DNA of 64,000 bases from assembly GCF_002836355.1 (NCBI RefSeq), contig NZ_PJCA01000031.1, positions 62,001-126,000 of the forward strand, in the 5' to 3' direction. The DNA is from Moritella sp. Urea-trap-13. GTDB lineage: Bacteria > Pseudomonadota > Gammaproteobacteria > Enterobacterales > Moritellaceae. The notes beneath the pieces were generated by a model, which saw only the letters and a list, made by a program, of their open reading frames with translations, did not search any database and was not told where the DNA came from. Positions 43,811-54,191 of the stretch are shown here, piece by piece (positions within the stretch are counted from its first letter, which is position 1; each line of letters opens with the position of its first letter). Both the position numbers and the translations under genes were made by a program.

Positions 43811-46054
43811 ATGAGTAGAAAAATAGAATTATTGGCACCGGGCGGTGATGTAGAAGCGATTAAAGCGGCGATTGTTGCTGGTGCAAATGCGGTCTACTGC
43901 GGTTTAGATATGTTCAATGCCCGTAACCGTGCGTCCAATCTTTCATTTGATGAACTAAACGGCGTATTACGACTTGCACACGAGCATAGCTGTGAGGTGT
44001 TTTTAACCCTTAATGTTGTGATCCTAGAACATGAAGTTGTTAGCTTAGTGCGCTTGCTTAATAAACTGGTTAACAGTGGTATTGATGGCATCATCGTACA
44101 AGATCTCGGTGTGTTCAACATTGTTAAAAAGCATTTCCCATCGCTACACATCCATGCTTCTACTCAGTTAACAACGCACAACGAAGGTCAGATCTTATTC
44201 TTACAGAAAATTGGTGCAACGCGCGTCAACTTATCTCGAGAGCTGAACTTAGCTGAAATCAAACAATTAACGACTGTCGCTCATGACCACGATGTATTAA
44301 CTGAAGTATTTGTACATGGTGCGCTATGTATTGCTTTCTCTGGTCAGTGCTATTCAAGTTCAGTAAGTGTTGGTAACTCAGGTAACCGTGGTCGTTGTAG
44401 CCAAGCTTGTCGTGATGAATACGAAGTGACAGCGGAAGGTCATCGCTTCCCACTTAATCTAAAAGATAACTCGGCATACTTTGATTTACCGCAATTGGTT
44501 GACGCTGGTGTTGATTCATTAAAAGTAGAAGGCCGTATTAAAGGCGCTCACTATGTTTACACTGTCGTTGATACATGGCGTAAACAGATCAACAACTTTG
44601 TTGAATCAGGTAAATTATTAGCAGACGACGGTAACCTACATAAAGTATTTAACCGTAGCTTCACTAACTCATTCTTACAGGGCGACCTAAACAAAAAAAT
44701 GTTTACGGATAACCCACGTGACAACAGTGTGAACTACGCTGTTGAAAAAAGTGATGCCATTTCTGTTGTACAAATCCATGATGTGAAACAAGACCTTTAT
44801 ACCGATAAAAATGCCTTAGGTGCTGAACTAGCAGACAAGATTAAAGACTTAAGCATAGATAAAATCGCATTAACATTAGCTTTTTCTGCCAAAGAAAATA
44901 GCCCGTTAACGCTTAATATTGTTGCTGGTAATACGTCATTTGAAGTGAAAAGTGACTCTCTATTACGTGTTGCAGATGAAATTTCAATTACGCCTGAGAC
45001 TGTTGAAAAACGTTTCCGTAGCTTTAGTAATGCAACATTCGATCTTGCGCCAATGAATTTTGACAATTTCGATGCAAACCTAACAGTACCATTTAAAGAG
45101 TTAACCGACCTGAAAAATCAAGCGGCATTCTTATTAAACGGTTCGCGTGAAGTGGTTAAAAACGTTGATTTACCTGCATTACCTAAACATCCTAAGATAG
45201 AAGAAACGCCGAAGTTATCATTGATGATAGCCAATGCGAAAGATCTACACCTTGCGGATGTAACGGACGCAGATATTTACTTCAAGATCCCTGAAAGCTT
45301 GAAAAAGAATTGCCCTAAGCACATTAAACTATTGCAAGAAAACCCACGCCTAATTCCTTGGTTCCCAGCTGTATTAATTGGTAAAGATTACCTAGAGTCA
45401 GTGAAGATCCTTGAGCAAGTAAAACCAAAACGTATCGTGACTAACAATACTGGTATTGCTTATAAAGCCTTTGAAATGGGTATTGAGTGGGTTGCTGGTC
45501 CGTTCTTGAATACGACTAACTCACATGCGTTATTAACCCTGCAAGAAGAGTTAAACTGTGCTGGTGCGTTTATTTCTAATGAAATTAACCGTATTCAAAT
45601 AAGAAACATTAGTCGCCCGAAAAACTTCAAGATGTTCTATAGTATATACCACCCAATCCTGATGATGACGAGTCGTCAATGTTTCTTCCAACAAACTGTT
45701 GGCTGTAAGAAACCAGCGATTGAAGATGGTTGTATGCTGAAATGTGAAAAAGCGACAACAATTACCAATGTGAAAGGTATTTCGTTTGCTGTTGATAAAC
45801 AAAAGGGTGGTTACCCAAGCATTTACAACGACGAACAATTCTTAAACTTTGATGTGGTAAATGATTTCTCTGATCTGTTCGACGAGTTCTTTATCGATTT
45901 AACTAATATCGGAGCAGGCTCTAAAGAAGAACAAGATAAGGTTGAGCTAATCAAATACTTTGAAGCACTACTTGCCGGTGATGAAGCATCAAAATCAGCT
46001 TTAAACAACCTAGTACCTGTATCTACTAATGCGCAATACAAGCAAGGTTTATAA
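43811..46054 (+). CDS. rlhA: RlhA-type U32 protein, 23S rRNA cytidine hydroxylation
   Basis: The family converts C2501 of 23S rRNA to 5-hydroxycytidine. The chosen ATG (43811) yields MSRKIELLAPGGDVEAIKAAI, the family N-terminus. Conserved cysteines cluster as GQCYSSSVSVGNSGNRGRCSQACRDEY (near residues 185-215) and again CFFQQTVGCKK and GCMLKC near 620-655, fitting the Fe-S-containing U32 group. Length (747) is longer than E. coli RlhA (about 650), by the C-terminal part. U32 paralogues such as UbiU/V are shorter. Confidence 0.85.
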   Translation: MSRKIELLAPGGDVEAIKAAIVAGANAVYCGLDMFNARNRASNLSFDELNGVLRLAHEHSCEVFLTLNVVILEHEVVSLVRLLNKLVNSGIDGIIVQDLGVFNIVKKHFPSLHIHASTQLTTHNEGQILFLQKIGATRVNLSRELNLAEIKQLTTVAHDHDVLTEVFVHGALCIAFSGQCYSSSVSVGNSGNRGRCSQACRDEYEVTAEGHRFPLNLKDNSAYFDLPQLVDAGVDSLKVEGRIKGAHYVYTVVDTWRKQINNFVESGKLLADDGNLHKVFNRSFTNSFLQGDLNKKMFTDNPRDNSVNYAVEKSDAISVVQIHDVKQDLYTDKNALGAELADKIKDLSIDKIALTLAFSAKENSPLTLNIVAGNTSFEVKSDSLLRVADEISITPETVEKRFRSFSNATFDLAPMNFDNFDANLTVPFKELTDLKNQAAFLLNGSREVVKNVDLPALPKHPKIEETPKLSLMIANAKDLHLADVTDADIYFKIPESLKKNCPKHIKLLQENPRLIPWFPAVLIGKDYLESVKILEQVKPKRIVTNNTGIAYKAFEMGIEWVAGPFLNTTNSHALLTLQEELNCAGAFISNEINRIQIRNISRPKNFKMFYSIYHPILMMTSRQCFFQQTVGCKKPAIEDGCMLKCEKATTITNVKGISFAVDKQKGGYPSIYNDEQFLNFDVVNDFSDLFDEFFIDLTNIGAGSKEEQDKVELIKYFEALLAGDEASKSALNNLVPVSTNAQYKQGL

Positions 46055-46107
46055 AGTTTATAAGTCTTTAAATCAAGATTGAAGCCCAACCGCTTTAATC
46101 TATTATC

Positions 46108-46167
46108 AAAGCCAAGTGTTGCTGATTGTATCGAAAATACATGATGTGAAACTTGGCTTTATTTTTA
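46108..46167 (+). terminator. Rho-independent terminator of rlhA
   Basis: AAAGCCAAGT (46108-46117) and ACTTGGCTTT (46151-46160) form the stem, with an inner GTAT/ATAC hairpin in the loop, followed by ATTTTTAT. Confidence 0.8.
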
Positions 46168-46295
46168 TGTACTTAGCAATAATCATGATCATATTTAACT
46201 AATAATGTGGCCAATACCAGAATCTAATGCCTATAATTCCTATTTAACAGTGGTTACCTGCTAATTAAAAGCCGGTTGTGGTAGGTTGTTATGAT

Positions 46296-47465
46296 ATGAA
46301 TGTTTTACATATACACTCAGATTATCCAGATGGTCGTAATAGTTCCAGTACGCCCGCAGTAAAATTACTCCTCGATGCCACCTCTGGTATTACCCATACT
46401 ATTTTTGTTATTCATCGTACTCCATGGCCTTGGCAAGTTAAGGTTATCCAAAATAATTCGCAGCTTTACTCCATTTACTATTGGGGATTGCCGTTTGGCT
46501 TTGCGTTAACGATCTCTCTCTTTCTTGCCCGTCATTTACTATTAAGCCTAATTCAAAACCAGCACATTGATTATCAACTTGTGCATGGGCATAAACTCGC
46601 CATTGATGGCACCTTAGGCGCGACATTAGCAAAACGGGCAAAAGTACCTTATTTCCTTTCGGTCCGTGGTGGTACTGATGTGCGTATTTTACGTCATAAA
46701 TTCTTGTTAAGAAGACGCTGGAAAAGAGTGTTAGAAGAAGCTGAACATATTTTCTGGGTGAGCGCTTGGGCGCAAAACCCGATAACTGAATTACTCAAAG
46801 CAAGTATCAGTAATGACACTGATAAATCAAGTTTACTGCCCAACCTCTGCGATATGAAACAATTATCTCACCTGCATGTGCCCAAAAAAGCCGCTAATTT
46901 TGTTACAGTTTTTCGTTTTGACCAATATGAACGCAAGGGAATAATGCCATTGTTAGAAGCTATCGCTAAACTTATAGCTGATTACCCGAGTATTAAACTA
47001 GATATATACGGTTTTGGACCTAAAAATAAGATGAAAATAGTGCAGGATAAAATATCCGTATTGTCTTTAGATAAGCACGTCACGATCAAAGGACGCATTG
47101 ATAATAAAGTCTTACAAAAAAAACTGACGGAGTATTCAGCGTTTTTATTACCGAGTCAGAACGAGTCATTCGGTATGGTATTCGTTGAAGCTTTATTTTC
47201 TGGGTTACCTATTTTATATCATGCGAATACCGGTATTGATGGCTACTTAGAAGGGATTGATGCCGCGGTTAAAGTTGATAACCAAAATACCGACGAATTA
47301 GTTAACAAAGTTGAATCGCTGATTTTACAGCATGATTTGTTTAACGCACGAATCAATAGGGCGTTAGAAACCAATCTGTTGGACATTTTTGAGAAAGCAA
47401 CTGTTGTTAGTCACTATCAATGTTTAATTGATGATCTTAATTTGGAGCGTGTAAATGCCAAATAG
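46296..47465 (+). CDS. Glycosyltransferase family 4 protein
   Basis: ATG 46296 gives MNVLHIHSDYP, the usual GT4 beginning. The C-terminal Rossmann domain carries LDIYGFGPKNK and the nucleotide-sugar EX7E motif (NESFGMVFVEALFSG). It is the first gene of the polysaccharide locus and overlaps the next gene by 11 bp. Acceptor and sugar donor unknown. Confidence 0.87.
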   Translation: MNVLHIHSDYPDGRNSSSTPAVKLLLDATSGITHTIFVIHRTPWPWQVKVIQNNSQLYSIYYWGLPFGFALTISLFLARHLLLSLIQNQHIDYQLVHGHKLAIDGTLGATLAKRAKVPYFLSVRGGTDVRILRHKFLLRRRWKRVLEEAEHIFWVSAWAQNPITELLKASISNDTDKSSLLPNLCDMKQLSHLHVPKKAANFVTVFRFDQYERKGIMPLLEAIAKLIADYPSIKLDIYGFGPKNKMKIVQDKISVLSLDKHVTIKGRIDNKVLQKKLTEYSAFLLPSQNESFGMVFVEALFSGLPILYHANTGIDGYLEGIDAAVKVDNQNTDELVNKVESLILQHDLFNARINRALETNLLDIFEKATVVSHYQCLIDDLNLERVNAK

Positions 47466-48468
47466 AAAAGTACTTGTGATTGCTTCTGCTGGTGGTCATC
47501 TTACTCAAGCGCTTTGTGCTTGTGATCATGTTGAAGATATAGTGCTAGTAACGACTCACGCATTATTTGATGACGATAAAATTAAGAAGGTATACAAGAT
47601 GTGGAGCACGCAGAAAAATGCGTTTATTCATTTTGTTAATATTTTTTATGCATTGTATGTTCTCGCAAAGGAAAGACCGGGGGTGGTATTTACCACGGGT
47701 GGACCTATCGTTTTACCTTTTGCCTTGGTGTGTAAATTCTTACCGTTAAGGTTTGTATATTTAGATACATTATCACGGGTGGTTGAGTTATCGAATACCG
47801 GAAAAATGATCCATAGGTATAAGTTATATGATGAATTTATGTCGCAATGGGAAGCTGTTGCTAAGCAATATAATGTCGGCTATGCGGGAAAAACATTTGA
47901 TTTAGAGGGGAAAGCGAACAAGGTTGTTACGCCACTACTACCGCCAGGTAAGCCATTGGTCTTAGTGACAACCGGCACTAACTGTTATCCTTTTCCACGG
48001 TTAATTGAGGCGATGGCAAAACTTGATATTTATCATGATCCAAACGTACGTTGGTTTATTCAAACCGGTGGTTTTGAGGTTGATATGAAGCCAGCCAATG
48101 GCGAAATTGTGGATATGGTTGCCAAAGACAAAATGGATGCCTTGGTGAAAGAGAGCAGCCTCGTTATCAGTCATTGCGGGGTCGGCAGTATTAATCACAT
48201 GCTTATCTATCAGAAAAAAGTGATATTTGTGCCAAGATTAGAGCAATTTGGTGAGTTTTCAGATGACCATCAACTGCAAATCGCCAAAGAGTTAAGTAAT
48301 CCAAATATGACCGTTGTTTATCCTGATGAATTATTGCCTGTGTATTCCGTGGCAGAGCTAATGGCGATACCAAGGTACGAGCAAATAATTGATATCACTA
48401 ATCATGATTTTGCAGCTGTTATCGATAAAAAATTATTTGTTGAGCAAAGAGAAGATTCCTATGGCTAA
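47455..48468 (+). CDS. Fused Alg14/Alg13-type glycosyltransferase (PssD/PssE-like)
   Basis: The N-terminal half (ASAGGHLTQALCAC and FTTGGPIVLPFAL) matches the Alg14/PssD membrane-anchor subunit. The C-terminal half (VTTGTNCYPFPRLIEAM, ISHCGVGSINHML) matches the Alg13/PssE GT28 catalytic subunit. In many bacteria these are separate genes; here they are one 337-residue chain. Together they add a sugar, often GlcNAc or glucuronate, to a lipid-linked intermediate. Confidence 0.85.
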   Translation: MPNRKVLVIASAGGHLTQALCACDHVEDIVLVTTHALFDDDKIKKVYKMWSTQKNAFIHFVNIFYALYVLAKERPGVVFTTGGPIVLPFALVCKFLPLRFVYLDTLSRVVELSNTGKMIHRYKLYDEFMSQWEAVAKQYNVGYAGKTFDLEGKANKVVTPLLPPGKPLVLVTTGTNCYPFPRLIEAMAKLDIYHDPNVRWFIQTGGFEVDMKPANGEIVDMVAKDKMDALVKESSLVISHCGVGSINHMLIYQKKVIFVPRLEQFGEFSDDHQLQIAKELSNPNMTVVYPDELLPVYSVAELMAIPRYEQIIDITNHDFAAVIDKKLFVEQREDSYG

Positions 48469-49330
48469 GAAAATATTAATTTCTGTTGTTATTGTTGATT
48501 TTTTTAAAGCGGCACGCGTTGTAAATAATGTCGAAAAGATACTGACACAACAAGGTGATTTTGAAACCGAAGTGATCATTATTGATAATTCAATAGATAG
48601 CGGTAATCAACAGATACTGTCTCAATATCAAGATACCGATAATGTGACGTTAATTTTTAATCAGCAAAATAATGGCTATACCAGAGGCAGCAATCAAGGC
48701 GCTGACTTATGTAGTGGTGACTATTTACTGTTTGTGAATCCGGATATTGAATGGAAGTCAGCCAGTATATTGGCTGATATTGTTACTATCTATAAACGCG
48801 ACCCTGAAATCGGTATTGTTGGTACTAGGCAGCTTAATGATGATGGCTCGACACCTGATACCGTGCGCCGTTTCCCTAACTTAATCGCGCAAGTGGTACG
48901 TCGCACCTCACTTAGAAATTGGCCTTTATTAAAAGGTATTGCCGACTACTACGAGTATGTGGAGTTTGATTATTTTAAGCCGGCTAATGTGGACTGGTTA
49001 CAATCATCATTTATGGCTATAAGCCGTGATGTGTGGAATAAAATTGGTGGTTTTGATAGTCGCTATTTTATCTTTATGGCCGATCCAGATATTTGTTATA
49101 AGTGCTGGGAGCTCGGTTACAAAGTCCATTATGAGAGCGAGATAGTAGTCGGTGCCGATGGATTACGTTGTAGTGATGGCGGCTTTAAAGACGTATTTAG
49201 TAATCGTGTTTTACGTTTCCATATTCGTGATGCCTTCATCTACCATTTCCAGTATTTATTAAAACCGAGTATCCCTACAGCGCGAAAGTCACAAAGCCAG
49301 AGCTCTTCAAACGTTAATTACGAGCAATAG
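48461..49330 (+). CDS. Family 2 glycosyltransferase, rhamnosyltransferase-like
   Basis: ATG 48461 follows GAGAAGAT and overlaps the previous stop by 8 bp. The GT-A domain has [24 protein letters not shown] and the metal site NPDIEW, then [14 protein letters not shown]. This set is common in WbbL-type rhamnosyltransferases. With rfbBACD directly downstream, rhamnose is the likely donor sugar. Confidence 0.85.
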   Translation: MAKKILISVVIVDFFKAARVVNNVEKILTQQGDFETEVIIIDNSIDSGNQQILSQYQDTDNVTLIFNQQNNGYTRGSNQGADLCSGDYLLFVNPDIEWKSASILADIVTIYKRDPEIGIVGTRQLNDDGSTPDTVRRFPNLIAQVVRRTSLRNWPLLKGIADYYEYVEFDYFKPANVDWLQSSFMAISRDVWNKIGGFDSRYFIFMADPDICYKCWELGYKVHYESEIVVGADGLRCSDGGFKDVFSNRVLRFHIRDAFIYHFQYLLKPSIPTARKSQSQSSSNVNYEQ

Positions 49331-49334
49331 TAAT

Positions 49335-50408
49335 ATGAAAATATTAGTAACAGGTGGCGCTGGTTTCATTGGCAGTGCCGTTATTCGACACATATTGAGT
49401 GATACTGACTATCAGGTAGTTAACCTCGATAGTTTAACCTATGCTGGTAATCTTGACTCAATTCCAGCTACTTTGCTTTCATCGCAATATGTATTTGAGT
49501 GTGTTGATATTTGTAACAGAGAAGACGTTGACCGTGTTTTTCAGCAACATCAACCTGATATTGTCATGCATCTTGCTGCGGAATCACATGTTGACCGCTC
49601 AATTGAAAATCCGAACTGTTTTGTTGAAACTAATATTATTGGTACCTATAACTTACTCGAATCAGCGCGTGTTTATTGGTTGTCATTAGCCGATGAAAAA
49701 AAAGCCAGTTTTCGTTTTCATCATATATCGACCGATGAGGTATTTGGCGATTTAGCTGGTAAAGATGGACTGTTTGTTGAAACTACGGCTTATGATCCTA
49801 GTTCGCCTTATTCCGCAACCAAAGCGAGTGCTGACCACTTAGTTCGTGCTTGGCTAAGAACCTACGGTCTGCCAACGTTAATCACCAATTGCTCAAATAA
49901 CTACGGCCCATATCATTTCCCCGAAAAACTGATCCCGCACATGATATTAAACGCGTTGAATGGGCAAGCGTTGCCTATTTACGGTGATGGCCTACAAGTC
50001 AGGGATTGGTTATATGTTGATGATCATGCCCGCGCATTGGTGCTGGTGGCGATAAAAGGGCAGATTGGCGAAAGTTATAACATAGGTGGTCACAACGAGA
50101 AACGTAATATAGATGTCGTCAATACTTTGTGTGATGCGCTGGAAACGCTGGCGCCGGACAAACCTGATGGCATAGGCCATTACCGTGACCTTATTACATT
50201 TGTCAGTGATCGACCTGGGCATGATCTGAGGTATGCGATTGATGCGAGTAAAATTCAACGTGAATTAGGCTGGCAACCAGAAGAAACATTTGAAACTGGT
50301 ATCAACAAAACGGTGCAATGGTATTTAGATAATACTAGGTGGTGGCAGCGTGTTTTAAGTGGTGATTATCAGTTAACACGTCGAGGAGAAAATGCTAATG
50401 GGCAATAA
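49335..50408 (+). CDS. rfbB: dTDP-glucose 4,6-dehydratase
   Basis: Second step of dTDP-L-rhamnose synthesis: dTDP-glucose to dTDP-4-keto-6-deoxyglucose. NAD loop GGAGFIGS at 7-14, catalytic STDEVFGDL and YSATKASAD (YxxxK), and [14 protein letters not shown] are all diagnostic. Overlaps rfbA by 11 bp. Confidence 0.95.
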   Translation: MKILVTGGAGFIGSAVIRHILSDTDYQVVNLDSLTYAGNLDSIPATLLSSQYVFECVDICNREDVDRVFQQHQPDIVMHLAAESHVDRSIENPNCFVETNIIGTYNLLESARVYWLSLADEKKASFRFHHISTDEVFGDLAGKDGLFVETTAYDPSSPYSATKASADHLVRAWLRTYGLPTLITNCSNNYGPYHFPEKLIPHMILNALNGQALPIYGDGLQVRDWLYVDDHARALVLVAIKGQIGESYNIGGHNEKRNIDVVNTLCDALETLAPDKPDGIGHYRDLITFVSDRPGHDLRYAIDASKIQRELGWQPEETFETGINKTVQWYLDNTRWWQRVLSGDYQLTRRGENANGQ

Positions 50409-51285
50409 AAAATACAAAGGTATTGTGTTAGCGGGTGGTTCCGGCACGCGTTTACATCCCATTACTAAAGCTGTCTCAAAACAGCTATTACCTATTTATG
50501 ATAAACCGATGATCTATTATCCGCTGTCTGTGCTGATGCTGGCAGATATTCAAGATATTTTGATTATCTCTACCCCGGATGATCTTCCGCACTTTAAGGC
50601 TTTATTTGGTGATGGCAGCACATTTGGGCTCAATATTGAATACGCCGAGCAGCCAAGCCCTGACGGTATCGCCCAAGCATTTATCATTGCTGAAGACTTT
50701 ATTGGCGAGGACAATGTCTGCCTTATTTTAGGTGATAACGTTTTTTACGGGCAGCATTTCACCGGTAAGTTATTAAATGCGACAAGCAAGGATACCGGCG
50801 CGACGGTATTTGGTTACCGAGTGACAGACCCCGGACGTTTTGGTGTGGTCGAATTTGATAAAGAAGGTAATGCGATCAGTATTGAGGAAAAACCCGAGAA
50901 ACCGAAGTCGAACAATGCCGTTACTGGGTTATATTTCTATGATAATCGGGTGATTAATATGGCCAAATCTTTAACGCCTTCAGCCCGTAATGAAGTTGAG
51001 ATAACAGATATCACCAACATGTATTTGGCGGCAGGTGAGTTATACGTTGAGCGCTTTGGTCGTGGCTTTGCGTGGTTTGATACCGGTACGCATTATTCCT
51101 TATTGAAAGCGGCGATGTTTGTACAAACTATTGAACATAATCAAGGTTTAAAAGTGGCGTGCTTAGAAGAGATCGCGTTTTCAAAAGGTTGGATCACGCG
51201 CGGGCAATTAGAAGACCAAGCATGTTTATTACAGAAAACCGAGTACGGGCAATACCTTTACGGTTTACTTCGTGAGGAGTTGTAG
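50398..51285 (+). CDS. rfbA: Glucose-1-phosphate thymidylyltransferase
   Basis: First step: dTTP plus glucose-1-phosphate to dTDP-glucose. [25 protein letters not shown] and [10 protein letters not shown] are unmistakable. ATG 50398 is chosen over 50392 because GAGGAG (50383-50388) is nine bases away rather than three. It abuts rfbC without gap. Confidence 0.95.
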   Translation: MGNKKYKGIVLAGGSGTRLHPITKAVSKQLLPIYDKPMIYYPLSVLMLADIQDILIISTPDDLPHFKALFGDGSTFGLNIEYAEQPSPDGIAQAFIIAEDFIGEDNVCLILGDNVFYGQHFTGKLLNATSKDTGATVFGYRVTDPGRFGVVEFDKEGNAISIEEKPEKPKSNNAVTGLYFYDNRVINMAKSLTPSARNEVEITDITNMYLAAGELYVERFGRGFAWFDTGTHYSLLKAAMFVQTIEHNQGLKVACLEEIAFSKGWITRGQLEDQACLLQKTEYGQYLYGLLREEL

Positions 51286-51819
51286 ATGAAAGTATCAAAA
51301 ACTGCAATTGAGGGGGCCTTGGTGATACAGCCGGATGTATTCGGTGATGACCGCGGTTTCTTTATGGAAACATTCCAAGCCGTGCGGTATCGCGATGTGA
51401 TTGGTGGTCAGTTTGATTTTGTTCAAGATAACTATTCTCGATCTTCAAAGAACGTGTTACGTGGCCTGCATTTCCAAAAAACCAAACCGCAAGGTAAGTT
51501 AGTTCGTGTGGTGATGGGGGAGGTTTACGACGTAGCAGTGGATATACGGTTAGGTTCGCCTACCTATGGGCAGTGTCATGGAGTACGATTAAATGCTGAG
51601 AATAAATTGCAATTTTGGTTGCCGCCGGGATTAGCCCATGGCTTTGTGGTGTTGTCTGATCTGGCTGATTTTGAATATAAATGTACCGACTATTATGACA
51701 ATAGTGATGAAGGTTGCTTGATTTGGAATGATCCAGAATTGAATATCAATTGGCCTTGTGGTAATCCCTTGCTGTCGGATAAGGATAAAATGGGCCTTGA
51801 GTTTAAGGATTTGTTTTAA
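51286..51819 (+). CDS. rfbC: dTDP-4-dehydrorhamnose 3,5-epimerase
   Basis: Third step of rhamnose synthesis. The 177-residue cupin has GDDRGFFMETF, QDNYSRSSKNVLRGLHFQ (catalytic His) and PPGLAHGFVVLSD. It starts directly after the rfbA stop (GAGGAG upstream of ATG). Confidence 0.95.
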   Translation: MKVSKTAIEGALVIQPDVFGDDRGFFMETFQAVRYRDVIGGQFDFVQDNYSRSSKNVLRGLHFQKTKPQGKLVRVVMGEVYDVAVDIRLGSPTYGQCHGVRLNAENKLQFWLPPGLAHGFVVLSDLADFEYKCTDYYDNSDEGCLIWNDPELNINWPCGNPLLSDKDKMGLEFKDLF

Positions 51820-51857
51820 GCTATATTTTAACTTCTATTTGCAGACATGTCTGAGCA

Positions 51858-52778
51858 ATGGCGGCCTTTATGTATCGACTATTAGTGACAGGGCTGAAAG
51901 GGCAGATAGGCCAAGCGATAAAAGATCGCATTGAACATCAAGGCTGGGATGTCTTATTTACTGATATAGATACATTGGACATCACCAATGACGAACAAGT
52001 TGCCGCAGTGTTTAAGGCATTTAAGCCTGATGTGGTGATTAACGCAGCGGGTTATACCGACGTGGATAGGGCTGAACATGACGTGGCAGCGGCGGAATAT
52101 GTTAATGCTTATGGACCTTATTTATTGGCAATACAGTGTCATAAACTAGGCTCGTTATTAATTCACTTTTCGACTGAGTATATTTTTAATGGTCGCAATC
52201 ATAGTACTTATGTCGAAACAGATACGCCAGCCCCCTTGAATGTATACGGGCGCACGAAACTGCAAGGTGAGCAATATATAAAGGCCTGTCTGAGCCATTA
52301 CATCATTATTCGCACATCTTGGGTTTTTAGTGAATATGGGCGAAATTTTGTCACTACAATGTTGTCACTTAGCCGCAAAGATGCGCCGATTCGCATTGTT
52401 AACGATCAATTTGGTTGCCCAACTTATGCAGGTGATTTAGCAAATTTAGTCGTTGATATCACCAAGGATCACCAAGCTGAAACCGGTCGATATCAATTTG
52501 GTGATTATAACTTTTGTGGTGATAGTGGTTGTGGAAATAGCAGTGGTGATAGCGGGGTAAGTTGGCTCGATTTTGCTTACGCTATTTTTGACGAATTAGA
52601 TAAATACCAACCCGGTGAGCAGGGCCGAAATTTAACAGGGGTGACAACTGAAGAGTATGCTTCAATTGCCATAAGGCCTAAGAATGGCATTTTAAACTGT
52701 CATAAAATTTCACCGATCTTTAGACCTTTGGATTGGCGGCGTAAGTTACGCCATGTAATCGCAATAACAATGGCATAA
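51858..52778 (+). CDS. rfbD: dTDP-4-dehydrorhamnose reductase with small Gly/Ser insert
   Basis: Last step, giving dTDP-L-rhamnose. LLVTGLKGQIGQAI binds NADPH; FSTEYIFNG and VYGRTKLQGE hold the catalytic Ser/Thr and YxxxK (Tyr130). Residues about 215-236 are a low-complexity stretch (GDSGCGNSSGDSGVSW) where relatives have a short loop. ATG 51870 could be the true start (MYRLLVTG). Confidence 0.92.
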   Translation: MAAFMYRLLVTGLKGQIGQAIKDRIEHQGWDVLFTDIDTLDITNDEQVAAVFKAFKPDVVINAAGYTDVDRAEHDVAAAEYVNAYGPYLLAIQCHKLGSLLIHFSTEYIFNGRNHSTYVETDTPAPLNVYGRTKLQGEQYIKACLSHYIIIRTSWVFSEYGRNFVTTMLSLSRKDAPIRIVNDQFGCPTYAGDLANLVVDITKDHQAETGRYQFGDYNFCGDSGCGNSSGDSGVSWLDFAYAIFDELDKYQPGEQGRNLTGVTTEEYASIAIRPKNGILNCHKISPIFRPLDWRRKLRHVIAITMA

Positions 52779-52801
52779 CTGCTTGCTGCTGGGGAAAATC
52801 A

Positions 52802-54073
52802 ATGATTAATAGAAATTTATTAGATGCGTATAAAATAGAACATGGCAATATCAAAGTGGCCATCGCGGGCGCTGGTTATATCAGTAAGGGCTTGATACAA
52901 CAGATCACGCTGTTGGATTTTATTGATGTTGTTTCGATTTACTCCAAAACGCGAGCGCCAATTATAGCCTTGCTGAAAGATGCTAACTTACCCTTATCTA
53001 TTATTGCTGACAGCGTTGAAGAGTTTTGCAACAGTGACGCTGATATTGTGGTTGAATTGACGGGAGACACGGAGTTTGGTTGCGAGCTGGCACTTGCTAC
53101 GCTAGCGGCTAATAAACATTTTGTGGTTAGCGCGGAAACGGATGCGCTTGTTGGTCCTGTACTTGCTGAGTTATTTCGCGAAAAAGATCTAATCTACAGT
53201 AATATGTGGGGCGATGAACCGGGTTTAATCAAGCATCTGTATAACTATGCGGATGTATTGGGTTTTGGGATTGTGGCAGTGGGTAAATTTAAAGGTTTTC
53301 ATGATTCTTTTGCTAACCCCGATACGGTATTACCTTGGGCTGAAAAGTCGGGCCAGAAACCAACTATGATTTCGTCCTTTGCGGATGGTTCGAAAATGTC
53401 GATGGAAATGACTATTGTGTCTAATGCAACGGGCTTAGTTGCCGATGTACCTGGCATGCATTTAGCCAAAGGTACACTCGAAGATATTGTTGGTTTATTG
53501 AAGTTAAAAGAAGACGGCGGTATTTTGAATCAAACCGGCGTGATTGAAGTTGTCTGTGGGGTTGAACCCAGTGGTGGGGTATTTGCGGTTATTTCCACTG
53601 ATAAACCGGAGATATTAGACTCGCTTTCATATTATAAAATGGGTGATGGTCCCAACTACCTGCTGTATTTACCGTATCATATGCCGGGTATTGAAGCCCT
53701 GTACGGTTTATACGTCAATGTTGTTGAGCATCAATCTGTGGTACGTCCAATGGGCGCGCCAGTATCTGATGTGATTACTCGTGCCAAGCGAGATTTAAAA
53801 AAAGGCGATAATCTCGATTGTATTGGTGGTTATGATTATTATGGCGAGATGACCAGTGCGGAACACTCTGTCAACGATCATGCTCTACCTCTAGGGTTAG
53901 CGACGGGGGCGACATTACTGGTTGATGTGAATAAGGGAGAGCCGATCTTGTTCCATCAAGTTGAGATATTAGGTCATAAAGACGGTTGTCAGTTACGACA
54001 ACGATTTAGCGATATGGTACTGGAAAAGCAGCGCTTAGAATCAGCACTGATTAAACGCACCAGCTTAGGTTAA
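52802..54073 (+). CDS. NAD(P)-binding oxidoreductase with SAF-like C-terminal domain
   Basis: A Gfo/Idh or homoserine-dehydrogenase-like Rossmann start (VAIAGAGYISKGLIQQI, residues 19-35) precedes a catalytic part (about 120-330) and a C-terminal SAF-like region (LPLGLATGATLLVDVNKGEPI, about 365-385). Such fusions occur in sugar and polysaccharide loci, but I do not know the reaction. It is the last gene of the plus-strand rhamnose operon and precedes its terminator. Confidence 0.75.
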   Translation: MINRNLLDAYKIEHGNIKVAIAGAGYISKGLIQQITLLDFIDVVSIYSKTRAPIIALLKDANLPLSIIADSVEEFCNSDADIVVELTGDTEFGCELALATLAANKHFVVSAETDALVGPVLAELFREKDLIYSNMWGDEPGLIKHLYNYADVLGFGIVAVGKFKGFHDSFANPDTVLPWAEKSGQKPTMISSFADGSKMSMEMTIVSNATGLVADVPGMHLAKGTLEDIVGLLKLKEDGGILNQTGVIEVVCGVEPSGGVFAVISTDKPEILDSLSYYKMGDGPNYLLYLPYHMPGIEALYGLYVNVVEHQSVVRPMGAPVSDVITRAKRDLKKGDNLDCIGGYDYYGEMTSAEHSVNDHALPLGLATGATLLVDVNKGEPILFHQVEILGHKDGCQLRQRFSDMVLEKQRLESALIKRTSLG

Positions 54074-54095
54074 TTAAGCTAGGCTAGGCTTTACA

Positions 54096-54129
54096 AAAAG
54101 CGAGTCACTGTTATCAGTGACTCGCTTTT
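54096..54129. terminator. Bidirectional terminator between convergent polysaccharide genes
   Basis: AAAAGCGAGTCACTG, loop TTAT and the exact complement make a 15-bp stem whose A and T flanks give a U-run in both directions. Confidence 0.9.
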
Positions 54130-54191
54130 GATTAATAACGACGTGCTTTTTGATGTGTAGTAACATATTTTTTTATAAATAATAGCACGCG

